A stretch of DNA of 64,000 nt from Streptomyces griseomycini (GTDB taxonomy: Bacteria; Actinomycetota; Actinomycetes; Streptomycetales; Streptomycetaceae): assembly GCF_014203535.1 (NCBI RefSeq), contig NZ_JACHJI010000013.1, positions 62,001 to 126,000 on the forward strand, written 5' to 3'. Made by a program: the position numbers and the translations under genes. Below the pieces are notes generated by a model. That model was not told where the DNA came from and searched no databases. It worked only from the letters and a program-made list of their open reading frames with translations. The first letter of the stretch is position 1. The number at the start of each line of letters is the position of its first letter. Shown one piece after another: positions 16,527 to 23,971 of this stretch.

Positions 16527-16730
16527 GTGCTCACCGTCGCGTTCCTGCTGCTGCCCGGGCTGGGCCTGCTGCTGATGCTCATGACACACGTCGAGGACCG
16601 TCTGCTGGGGAGGGACGACTCGCCCCGTCCGCCCCGCCTGCGCGTTCTGCCGGGGGGCGGGGGCGGTCCGTCCGCCAGGTCCTCGTCGACGAGCGGGCGC
16701 CACGCCCATCGGGGCCGGCACGCCGCCTGA
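16527..16730 (+). CDS. Small single-pass membrane protein, function unknown
   Basis: A 67-aa protein. A hydrophobic stretch (VAFLLLPGLGLLLMLM, about residues 4-19) is followed by a charged Pro/Gly/Arg-rich tail rich in His and Ser. The GTG at 16527 has GGGGAGGG five bases before it, which supports real translation. I recognise no family. Confidence 0.55.
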   Translation: MLTVAFLLLPGLGLLLMLMTHVEDRLLGRDDSPRPPRLRVLPGGGGGPSARSSSTSGRHAHRGRHAA

Positions 16731-16790
16731 TCCGGCACGGCGGTCGGCACCCGGGCCGGCACACGGACGGGGCACCGCCCTCGCCCGGCG

Positions 16791-17612
16791 TCACCGTGAA
16801 CCGGTGTGCCCGCCTTCGGGCTCGGCGGATCCGACGGCCCCGACGGCCTCGTCGACGCGTTCGGCCGCCCAGGCCAGGAACTCCCGCACCCGTGCCGCGG
16901 GCAGCGGGAGCGCGGACTCCCGGGGCCGCTCGAAACTGCGCAGCGCGGCCTCGACGAGCGGCCGGAACGCCTCCTCGGAGGCGGCGACCGCCTCGGCCGC
17001 CCTGCGCTTGGCGAACCAGTGTCCCGTGCGGCAGTACACCACGGAACGGCAGCCGTTGAGCACGCGGTTGTCGGCGACGTGCCCCTCGCCGGCGGCGTGT
17101 TCCCGCACGGAGGCCCGGAGTGCGGCGAGCACGGCGGGCCGCTCCGGTGCGGCGATCACCTCCCGCACCGGTCTGCCGAACAGCGGAAGACCGCTCTGGT
17201 GGGCGATGGAGCGGTCGAGGACGTACCAGAACGCCGGTGACTCCCCCGGGTCGTAGCTGACCCGCTCGGGCAGGGACGGGCCGGTGTTGAGGTCCATCAG
17301 GTACCCCGCCTCCCCGGACGGGCGGGCGGTGAAGTCGGCCGGGTACACGACCAGTTCCAGCCCGGCCGCGGGGCAGGGCAGGGCGGGGTGGGCCAGTGCC
17401 CCGGCCAGTTCGGGCAGCGCCCGCCGGGGAAGGGAGCGGTCCACCACCGTCGTCACGTCGACGTCGCTGCGTCCGTGCCGGTAGTCGCCGAGCGCGAGGG
17501 AGCCGACGGCGAGGACGCTCACCAGGTGGGGGCCGCAGACGGCACGGGTGCGGTGGGCCAGCTCGTCCAGGTAGGCGCGGACCTCGCGGGGCGGGGCGGC
17601 AGCAGGGTTCAT
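16791..17612 (-). CDS. Aminoglycoside-adenylyltransferase-like nucleotidyltransferase
   Basis: A 273-aa protein. The nucleotidyltransferase site GSLALGDYRHGRSDVDV has GS at 37-38 and the metal-binding Asp pair at 50 and 52. A C-terminal helical domain like that of ANT(3'')/ANT(9) enzymes follows (FAKRRAAEAV region). Clinical enzymes transfer AMP to streptomycin or spectinomycin. In Streptomyces many such proteins are chromosomal and may have other substrates, so resistance is not shown here. The neighbours give no hint. Confidence 0.82.
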   Translation of the reverse strand: MNPAAAPPREVRAYLDELAHRTRAVCGPHLVSVLAVGSLALGDYRHGRSDVDVTTVVDRSLPRRALPELAGALAHPALPCPAAGLELVVYPADFTARPSGEAGYLMDLNTGPSLPERVSYDPGESPAFWYVLDRSIAHQSGLPLFGRPVREVIAAPERPAVLAALRASVREHAAGEGHVADNRVLNGCRSVVYCRTGHWFAKRRAAEAVAASEEAFRPLVEAALRSFERPRESALPLPAARVREFLAWAAERVDEAVGAVGSAEPEGGHTGSR

Positions 17613-17864
17613 GGGGCCAGTGTCGTCCCGTCGCGCACCTGCGCGCCCGTGTCGCGCCCCCTCGGCGGGGCGGATGCAGTCGGCAGCGGCCTGTCCGGCC
17701 CCTGTGGCGCTCCGCGTCGGCGGCTTCCGCGTGCCGTCCTCCTCTCCTCACGGGTGACCGCGGCGGCGCCGGCGTCCCACGGCCCGGCCGCGTGGGCCGC
17801 TCCCGGTCCCCCGGCGTCCGGGGCGGCCGGCGGAGGCGCCACGGGCGTCCCGTACGGTACGCCC

Positions 17865-18308
17865 GTGACCGCCTACAGCCCCGAGGACGCCCCGGGCCGC
17901 CACGGCCCCTTCGCCACCGCCGAGGCCGCACCCCGCACGGTGGGCCGGGTGCGCACCGAGTACTCGCCCGCCCACGACGGCGACCCCGATCCCGGGGAGA
18001 TCGTCTGGACCTGGGTGCCCTACGAGGAGAACGACGGCCGGGGCAAGGACCGTCCGGTGCTCGTCGTCGCCCGCGAGCCGGCCGGGACCGTCCTCGCCGT
18101 GCAGTTGACCAGCAAGCGGCGCGACGGGCGGGACCGGGTGCCGATCGGCAGCGGGCCGTGGGACCGGTCGGGCCGGGAGTCGTGGGTCGCCGTCGACCGG
18201 GTGCTGCGGCTGCACGAGGAGGGCATGCGCCGGGAGGCGTGCGCCCTGGACCGGATGCGGTTCAACCTCGTGCGTCAGCGGCTGCGGGAGCGGTACGGCT
18301 GGAGCTGA
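17865..18308 (+). CDS. PemK/MazF-family toxin-like endoribonuclease without an adjacent antitoxin
   Basis: A 147-aa protein with an extra ~45-residue N-terminal lead ahead of the PemK fold. The core reads IVWTWVPYEENDGRGKDRPV then LVVAREPAG, and GRESWVAVDRVLRL follows, as in Streptomyces PemK-like proteins. MazF/PemK toxins cut single-stranded RNA at short motifs. The GTG at 17865 follows a GC-rich stretch with GGAGG about 30 bases away. No antitoxin gene lies upstream. Its last 47 bases overlap the 3' end of the convergent macrodomain-like gene. It may be a lone RNase or be controlled by a distant partner. Confidence 0.75.
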   Translation: MTAYSPEDAPGRHGPFATAEAAPRTVGRVRTEYSPAHDGDPDPGEIVWTWVPYEENDGRGKDRPVLVVAREPAGTVLAVQLTSKRRDGRDRVPIGSGPWDRSGRESWVAVDRVLRLHEEGMRREACALDRMRFNLVRQRLRERYGWS

Positions 18309-19161
18309 CCCCCGCAGCCTCCGGCACGAGGTCGGCGAACGTCCGCTCGAACGCGGCGCGGACCGCGCTCCCGCGGGTGCGGTCCAGGATCCCGAAGACC
18401 ACGTGCTCGAAGGCGCCCGCGAAGCGCGCGCCGGGCTCCAGCAGCGAGCGGAACGCCGCCGCCACCCGGGCCGGGTCGTTGCGGAAGACCCCGCAGCCCC
18501 ACGCGCCGAGCACCAGCCGCCGGTAGCCGTGGGCCACGGCGGTCTCCAGCACGCGCTCGGCGCGTACGGCCAGGGCCCGGGGCAGTTCTCCCGCGCGCTC
18601 CGGCGCCGTCCGCAGGACGACCCCCGCGTTGGGCGCGGGCGAGGTGAGGAAGCCGGCCGTGAACGGCTCGTCCAGGAGACGGCCGCGGTCGTCGCGGAAG
18701 ACGGGCACGGCGGGCGAGTGGACGACCCGGTCCGTGTAGAACGGGTCGCGGTGCGCGCGGTGGTGGTCGTAGTAGGGGACCTGGGCCCGCAGCAGACAGG
18801 TGTACAGCGCGGAGGCGCGGCACAGGGCCTCCTCCTGGGCCTGGGCGCCGTTGAGGTAGCCGCCGCCGGGGTTCCGGGCGGAGGCGAAGTTCAGCACGGC
18901 GGGTCCGCCGCCGGGGGCGGACGGCCCGTCCGCGAGCCGTCGCGCGGCTTCCAGACTGCTCTCGCCGGTGACCTCGATCCGGGTGTCCACCGGCCGGAAC
19001 TCCGGGAACGGGACCGGATCCGGCCCGTACGTCCGCGTACCGTCCCGCGCGGCCTCGATCGCCGCCAGGAGGGACACCTCGCGCCCGTCCGGCGCGCGGT
19101 AGCCGCCCTCCGCCACGATCCGCTCGGTCTCGCGGGCGATGCCCCGCAGGCGCGCGCTCAC
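18262..19161 (-). CDS. TIGR02452-family macrodomain-like protein (PARG-like)
   Basis: A 299-aa protein. The family motif NFASARNPGGGYLNGAQAQE (residues 91-110) and GAWGCGVFRNDP near the end correspond to the ADP-ribose-binding loops of microbial PARG-like macrodomains, which remove ADP-ribose from proteins or nucleic acids. The GTG at 19161 starts MSARLRGIARETERI as in family members. It is preceded, with a GTGA overlap, by a 20-codon open frame (19158-19220), probably not a gene. Its 3' end overlaps the convergent PemK-like gene by 47 bases. Confidence 0.85.
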   Translation of the reverse strand: MSARLRGIARETERIVAEGGYRAPDGREVSLLAAIEAARDGTRTYGPDPVPFPEFRPVDTRIEVTGESSLEAARRLADGPSAPGGGPAVLNFASARNPGGGYLNGAQAQEEALCRASALYTCLLRAQVPYYDHHRAHRDPFYTDRVVHSPAVPVFRDDRGRLLDEPFTAGFLTSPAPNAGVVLRTAPERAGELPRALAVRAERVLETAVAHGYRRLVLGAWGCGVFRNDPARVAAAFRSLLEPGARFAGAFEHVVFGILDRTRGSAVRAAFERTFADLVPEAAGVSSSRTAPAAADARG

Positions 19162-19250
19162 GCCGCGACCCCCGTACGCGTCGTGACCGCGCGTCGCGCG
19201 ATCTCCCCCGTCGTGCTCATGCAGGCATCGTGAGCGATGCTGGTGAGGCG

Positions 19251-19339
19251 GCGCAACGGAGTTTTCTCCGTCCGGGGTCCCGGAGAACGGGCGGAAAAGC
19301 CCTGGGGAACGGGCGCAACGGAGAAATCGTCCGTCCGGA
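19251..19339. repeat. Two-copy direct repeat in the egtA upstream region
   Basis: GCGCAACGGAG begins copies at 19251 and 19313; both continue through a short variable core to TCCGTCCGG. Copy 1 contains the palindrome CGGAG-TTTT-CTCCG. The 62-base spacing and the position between divergent genes suggest regulatory sites. A GGAAC 18 bases ahead of GTC (19306-19331) weakly resembles an ECF-type promoter. Confidence 0.5.
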
Positions 19340-19458
19340 ACGCGCCGCCAGGCGCCCTTGTGCCGAGCGCCGTGAGGGCTTTGGGTGGACGCGTTGGGCC
19401 GGCCCGGATCACCGCGCTCCGGGCCGGCGACATGGTGGAATCTCAGGAGGATCCCGAC

Positions 19459-20832
19459 ATGTCCGATCCGGCAGGTGGCTGCCTCCAGCCACGGACCGCC
19501 GTCACGGAAACCGATGCGGAAGCCCTGGTACGGGGCATCTGCTTCAAGACCGGACCGCCGCGCCGCCTCGGGGTCGAGGTGGAGTGGCTGGTCCACGAGC
19601 TGCGCGACCCGCGGCTCCCCGTGTCACCCGAACGGCTCGCAGCGGCCTACGCCGCTCTGCGGACCGTGCCCCTGAGGTCGGCGCTCACCGTCGAGCCCGG
19701 CGGCCAGCTGGAACTGAGCTCGCCGCCCGCCGCCTCGCTGATGGAGTGCATCGGCACCGTCTCCGCCGACCTCGACGCCGCCCGTGCGGTGCTGCGCGAG
19801 GACGGCCTGGTGCTCGTCGGCCTCGGTCACGACCCCTGGCAGGCGCCGCGCCGGTTCCTGCGCGAGGCGCGCTACGACGCCATGGAGACCTGCCTCGACC
19901 GCACCGGCCCCGCCGGCCGCGCGATGATGTGCACCTCCGCCTCCGTGCAGGTGTGCCTGGACGCCGGGCACGAGGAGCCCGGTCCCCTCGGTCACGTACG
20001 GCGCTGGTGGCTGGCGCACCAGCTGGGCGCGGTCCTGGTGGCCGTGTTCGCCAACTCCCCGATCGCCGGTCACCGGCCGACCGGGTGGCTGTCCACGCGG
20101 CAGCTGCGCTGGGCGCAGATCGGCGCCGGCCGGGCGGGCGGCCCCGCACTGGACACCGACCCGCGCGGCGCCTGGGCCCGGCACGTCCTGGACGCGCCGG
20201 TGATGTGCGTACGGCGGGACGGCGGGCCGTGGGACGTACCGGAGGGGCTGACCTTCCGGGAGTGGGTCAGGTCCGGCGTGCCCAGGCCGCCGACCCGGGA
20301 GGACCTCGACTACCACGTCACGACGCTGTTCCCGCCGGTCAGGCCGCGCGGTCACCTGGAGCTGCGCATGATCGACGCGCAGCCCGGTGACGACGGCTGG
20401 ATCGTGCCGCTGGCCGTGACGGCGGCGCTGTTCGACGACCCGGAGGCCACCGAGACCGCCTACCGGGCGGTGAAACCACTGGCCGAGCGGACCCACGGCA
20501 TGCCCGCGCCGCACAATCCGCTGTGGCGGGACGCGGCCCGTTCCGGGCTGGCCGACCCGGAGCTGCGCGAGGTGGCCGCCACCTGTTTCGGGGCGGCGCT
20601 GCGGGCCCTGCCCCGGCTCGGCGCCACCACCGCCGTCACGGACGCGGTCGCGGCGTACCACGACCGCTACGTCGCCCGGGGCCGCTGTCCGGCGGACGAC
20701 CTGCTCGACGGCCTGCGCGACGGCCTGTTCGACGGCCGTCCGCACGAGGCGGCCCGCGGCACCGACGGCGCCCCCGCACCTGCCCGGCATCCGCACGGCA
20801 CGCACCCGCACGGGAAGGACACCCGCTCATGA
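19459..20832 (+). CDS. Ergothioneine biosynthesis glutamate-cysteine ligase EgtA
   Basis: A 457-aa ATP-dependent ligase that makes gamma-glutamylcysteine, the sulfur donor for ergothioneine. GVEVEWLVHEL near residue 36, then QLELSSPP and PRRFLREARYDAMETCLDRT are glutamate-cysteine ligase blocks. The ATG at 19459 has AGGAGG eight bases upstream; a further ATG at 19432 lacks a ribosome site. First gene of egtABCD, joined to egtB by an ATGA overlap. The upstream region carries a two-copy repeat that may bind a regulator. Confidence 0.93.
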   Translation: MSDPAGGCLQPRTAVTETDAEALVRGICFKTGPPRRLGVEVEWLVHELRDPRLPVSPERLAAAYAALRTVPLRSALTVEPGGQLELSSPPAASLMECIGTVSADLDAARAVLREDGLVLVGLGHDPWQAPRRFLREARYDAMETCLDRTGPAGRAMMCTSASVQVCLDAGHEEPGPLGHVRRWWLAHQLGAVLVAVFANSPIAGHRPTGWLSTRQLRWAQIGAGRAGGPALDTDPRGAWARHVLDAPVMCVRRDGGPWDVPEGLTFREWVRSGVPRPPTREDLDYHVTTLFPPVRPRGHLELRMIDAQPGDDGWIVPLAVTAALFDDPEATETAYRAVKPLAERTHGMPAPHNPLWRDAARSGLADPELREVAATCFGAALRALPRLGATTAVTDAVAAYHDRYVARGRCPADDLLDGLRDGLFDGRPHEAARGTDGAPAPARHPHGTHPHGKDTRS

Positions 20833-22145
20833 CCGACCTCGCCCTCGACGCCGAAGCCCTGCGCGGGCGTGCGGTCGCCTCGCTGGTCACCGCGCGGGAC
20901 CGCACCACGTTGCTGACCGGCTGCGTGGACGAGCCCGACCTGACCGCGCAGCACTCGCCGCTGATGTCACCGCTGGTGTGGGACCTCGCGCACATCGGCA
21001 ACCAGGAGGAGCAGTGGCTGCTGCGGGCCGTCGCCGGCCAGGAGGCGATACGGCCCGAGATCGACAGCCTCTACGACGCCTTCGAGCACCCGCGCGCCGA
21101 ACGCCCGAAGCTGCCGCTGCTGCCGCCGGACGAGGCCCGCCGGTACGCCGCGGACGTGCGGGGCCGGGCGCTGGACGTCCTGGAGAGCACCGCGTTCCGC
21201 GGGACGCGGCTGACGGAGGCGGGTTTCGTCTTCGGGATGATCGCGCAGCACGAACAGCAGCACGACGAGACCATGCTGATCACCCATCAGCTGCGCAAGG
21301 GGCCGCAGGCCCTGACCGCTCCCGACCCGGACCCGGTGCCGCTGTTCACCGGCCCGTCCGAAGTCCTCGTTCCGGGCGGCCCGTTCACCATGGGCACCTC
21401 GGCCGAACCGTGGGCGCTGGACAACGAACGCCCCGCGCACCGGCGCGAGGTGCCGCCCTTCTTCATCGACACCACCCCGGTGACGAACGCCGCCTACCAG
21501 GCGTTCGTCGAGGACGGCGGCTACGACGACCCGCGCTGGTGGACGGCACGGGGCTGGGCCCACGTCCGCCGCAACTCCCTCACCGCGCCGTTGTTCTGGC
21601 GCCGCGACGGCCGGCAGTGGCTGCGCCGCCGGTTCGGTGTCACCGAGGTCGTGCCGCCCGACGAGCCGGTGCTGCACGTGTGCTGGTACGAGGCCGACGC
21701 CTACGCCCGCTGGGCCGGACGGCGGCTGCCCACCGAGGCCGAGTGGGAGAAGGCGGCCCGGTACGACCCGGCCGGCGACCGTTCGACGCGCTACCCCTGG
21801 GGGGACGCCGACCCCGGGCCCGAGCACGCCAACCTCGGCCAGCGGCACCTGCGCCCCGCGCCCGCCGGGAGCTATCCGGCCGGTGAGTCGCCGCTCGGCG
21901 TGCGGCAGCTGATCGGCGACGTGTGGGAGTGGACGGCGAGCGACTTCCTGCCGTACCCGGGGTTCCGGGCGTTCCCGTACAAGGAGTACTCGGAGGTGTT
22001 CTTCGGGCCCGGGTACAAGGTGCTGCGCGGCGGTTCGTTCGCGGTGGACCCGGTGGCCTGCCGGGGCACGTTCCGCAACTGGGACCTGCCGGTCCGGCGG
22101 CAGATCTTCTCCGGGTTCCGCACGGCGCGCTCGGAGGACGCCTGA
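20829..22145 (+). CDS. Ergothioneine biosynthesis sulfoxide synthase EgtB
   Basis: A 438-aa non-heme iron enzyme that joins gamma-glutamylcysteine (or cysteine) to hercynine with O2. The N-terminal DinB-like domain carries the three iron ligands: H55 in DLAHIGNQEEQW, and H141 and H145 in HEQQHDE. The C-terminal FGE-sulfatase domain begins near residue 176 (VPGGPFTMGT) and ends GFRTARS. It starts inside the egtA stop (ATGA) and shares one base with the egtC start (TGATG). Confidence 0.95.
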   Translation: MTDLALDAEALRGRAVASLVTARDRTTLLTGCVDEPDLTAQHSPLMSPLVWDLAHIGNQEEQWLLRAVAGQEAIRPEIDSLYDAFEHPRAERPKLPLLPPDEARRYAADVRGRALDVLESTAFRGTRLTEAGFVFGMIAQHEQQHDETMLITHQLRKGPQALTAPDPDPVPLFTGPSEVLVPGGPFTMGTSAEPWALDNERPAHRREVPPFFIDTTPVTNAAYQAFVEDGGYDDPRWWTARGWAHVRRNSLTAPLFWRRDGRQWLRRRFGVTEVVPPDEPVLHVCWYEADAYARWAGRRLPTEAEWEKAARYDPAGDRSTRYPWGDADPGPEHANLGQRHLRPAPAGSYPAGESPLGVRQLIGDVWEWTASDFLPYPGFRAFPYKEYSEVFFGPGYKVLRGGSFAVDPVACRGTFRNWDLPVRRQIFSGFRTARSEDA

Positions 22146-22948
22146 TGTGCCGTCACGTGGCGTACGTGGGGCCGGAGGAGCCGCTCGGCAGACTGCTCGT
22201 GGAGCCGGCCCACGGCCTCTACCGCCAGTCCTGGGCCCCCCGGCGGCAGCGGCACGGGACGGTCAACGCCGACGGCTTCGGCGTGGGCTGGTACGCGCCG
22301 GGCGATCCGGTGCCCGCCCGGTACCGCAGGGCCGGGCCGGTCTGGGCGGACCTGTCGTTCGCCGATCTCGCCCGGGTGGTCCGGACCCGGGCGCTGCTCG
22401 CCGCCGTACGGGACGCGACGCTGTCGGGCGCGGACGCGGAGGCCGCGGCGGCGCCGTTCGCCGCGGGGACGTGGCTGTTCAGCCACAACGGGGCGGTACC
22501 GGGGTGGCCCGGCTCGCTCGCGCCCCTCGTGCCGGCCCTGGCCGCCGAGGACGTGCTGTCGCTGGAGGCCCGCAACGACTCGGCGTTCGTGTGGGCCCTC
22601 GTGCTCGCCCGCCTGCGCGCCGGTGTCCCGCAGGAGCGGGCGCTGGCCGGCACGGTCCTGGAGGTCGCCGTGGCGGCCCCCGGCTCCCGGCTCAACCTGC
22701 TGCTCACCGACGGCGACACCGTCACCGCGACGGCCTGGGGCGACACGCTGTGGCACCTCTCCCGGCCCGGCGGCGGCACCGTCGTGGCCTCCGAGCCGTA
22801 CGACGACGATCCGCACTGGTGCGAGGTCCCCGACCGCACCCTGCTGACGGCGAGCCGCACGGACGTGCTGCTGACCCCGATCGGGGAACCCGGCGGCGCC
22901 GTGACGTCCGTCGACGCACCCGCACCCGCGAAGGAGCCCCTCACGTGA
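22145..22948 (+). CDS. Ergothioneine biosynthesis amidohydrolase EgtC
   Basis: A 267-aa class II glutamine-amidotransferase-fold hydrolase that removes the gamma-glutamyl group from the EgtB product. The nucleophile is Cys2, exposed after Met removal (MCRHVAYVG). NADGFGVGWY and LFSHNGAVPGW are the conserved substrate-site motifs. It is translationally coupled to egtB (TGATG) and to egtD (GTGA). Confidence 0.95.
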   Translation: MCRHVAYVGPEEPLGRLLVEPAHGLYRQSWAPRRQRHGTVNADGFGVGWYAPGDPVPARYRRAGPVWADLSFADLARVVRTRALLAAVRDATLSGADAEAAAAPFAAGTWLFSHNGAVPGWPGSLAPLVPALAAEDVLSLEARNDSAFVWALVLARLRAGVPQERALAGTVLEVAVAAPGSRLNLLLTDGDTVTATAWGDTLWHLSRPGGGTVVASEPYDDDPHWCEVPDRTLLTASRTDVLLTPIGEPGGAVTSVDAPAPAKEPLT

Positions 22949-23907
22949 GTCCGTTCCTCCTCACCCGCACGCTGCCCGAGGACGCCGCCGGCGCCGCGCT
23001 GCGCGCCGACGTCCTCGAGGGCCTGACCGGCAGCCCCAGGACGCTGCCGCCGAAGTGGTTCTACGACGCGCACGGCAGCGAGTTGTTCGAGCGGATCACC
23101 GCGCTGCCCGAGTACTACCCGACGCGCGCCGAACGCGAGATCCTCGTCGCCCGCTCGGGCGAGATCGCCGCGGCCGCCGGCGCCCGCACCCTGGTCGAAC
23201 TGGGCTCCGGTTCCTCGGAGAAGACGCGGTACCTGATCGACGCCCTCACCGATCTGCGCACCTACGTGCCCGTCGACGTCAGCGAGAGCGCCCTCACCCG
23301 GGCCGGGCAGGCGCTCGTCGCCGAGCGGCCGGGGCTGGACGTGCACGCGCTGGTCGCCGACTTCACCGCCCGCCTGACGCTGCCGAGGACCCCGGGTCCG
23401 CGGCTGGTGGCGTTCCTCGGCGGCACGATCGGCAATCTGCTGCCCGCCGAGCGCGCCGCCTTCCTCTCCTCGGTCCGTGGCCTGCTCGCGCCGGGTGACG
23501 CCCTGCTGCTGGGCACGGACCTGGTGAAGGACGAGCGGGTGCTGGTGCGGGCGTACGACGACGCGGCCGGGGTGACGGCCGCCTTCAACAAGAACGTCCT
23601 GACCGTGCTCAACCGGGAGCTGGGCGCCGACTTCGACCCCGCTTCCTTCGACCACGTGGCCCTGTGGGACGCCCGGCACGAGTGGATCGAGATGCGGCTG
23701 CGCTCCCGTCCCGCGCAGACGGTGAAGGTCCCCGCCCTCGACCTCGCCGTCGACTTCGCGGCGGGCGAGGAGCTGCGCACCGAGGTGTCGGCGAAGTTCC
23801 GGAAGGAGGGGGTGCGCGCCGAACTGGCGGCCGCGGGGCTGGAGCTGGCCCGGTGGTGGACGGACGACGCGGGGCGGTTCGCGCTGTCGCTGAGCGTCGT
23901 GCGCTGA
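22945..23907 (+). CDS. L-histidine N-alpha-methyltransferase EgtD
   Basis: A 320-aa SAM-dependent enzyme that trimethylates histidine to hercynine, the first intermediate of ergothioneine. PPKWFYDAHGSELFERIT near residue 35 and the SAM loop ELGSGSSEKTRYL near residue 90 are diagnostic. The GTG at 22945 overlaps the egtC stop. Last gene of the run: no egtE-like PLP lyase follows, as is common in Streptomyces, so another C-S lyase must finish the pathway. Its 3' end takes part in an unusual A-B-B-A run of 14-bp units. Confidence 0.95.
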   Translation: MSPFLLTRTLPEDAAGAALRADVLEGLTGSPRTLPPKWFYDAHGSELFERITALPEYYPTRAEREILVARSGEIAAAAGARTLVELGSGSSEKTRYLIDALTDLRTYVPVDVSESALTRAGQALVAERPGLDVHALVADFTARLTLPRTPGPRLVAFLGGTIGNLLPAERAAFLSSVRGLLAPGDALLLGTDLVKDERVLVRAYDDAAGVTAAFNKNVLTVLNRELGADFDPASFDHVALWDARHEWIEMRLRSRPAQTVKVPALDLAVDFAAGEELRTEVSAKFRKEGVRAELAAAGLELARWWTDDAGRFALSLSVVR

Positions 23908-23949
23908 GCGACGCACGCCGGGCGACGCACGCCGGGCGTCGTGCGCTGA
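23894..23949. repeat. A-B-B-A run of four 14-bp units at the end of egtD
   Basis: Unit A, GCGTCGTGCGCTGA, contains the last codons and stop of egtD (23894-23907). Unit B, GCGACGCACGCCGG, follows twice (23908-23935), and A then recurs exactly (23936-23949). All four are 14 bases and contiguous. Confidence 0.85.
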
Positions 23950-23971
23950 CGGCGGCCTCGCCCGGAGGCCC

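Noticed and set aside
16791..17612. Antibiotic resistance call for the nucleotidyltransferase
   Set aside because: The fold is clear, but chromosomal Streptomyces members of this group often do not confer resistance and nothing nearby supports it.
19158..19220. A 20-codon frame overlapping the macrodomain gene start as GTGA
   Set aside because: No ribosome site and no recognisable leader-peptide feature; overlap of this kind is common by chance here.
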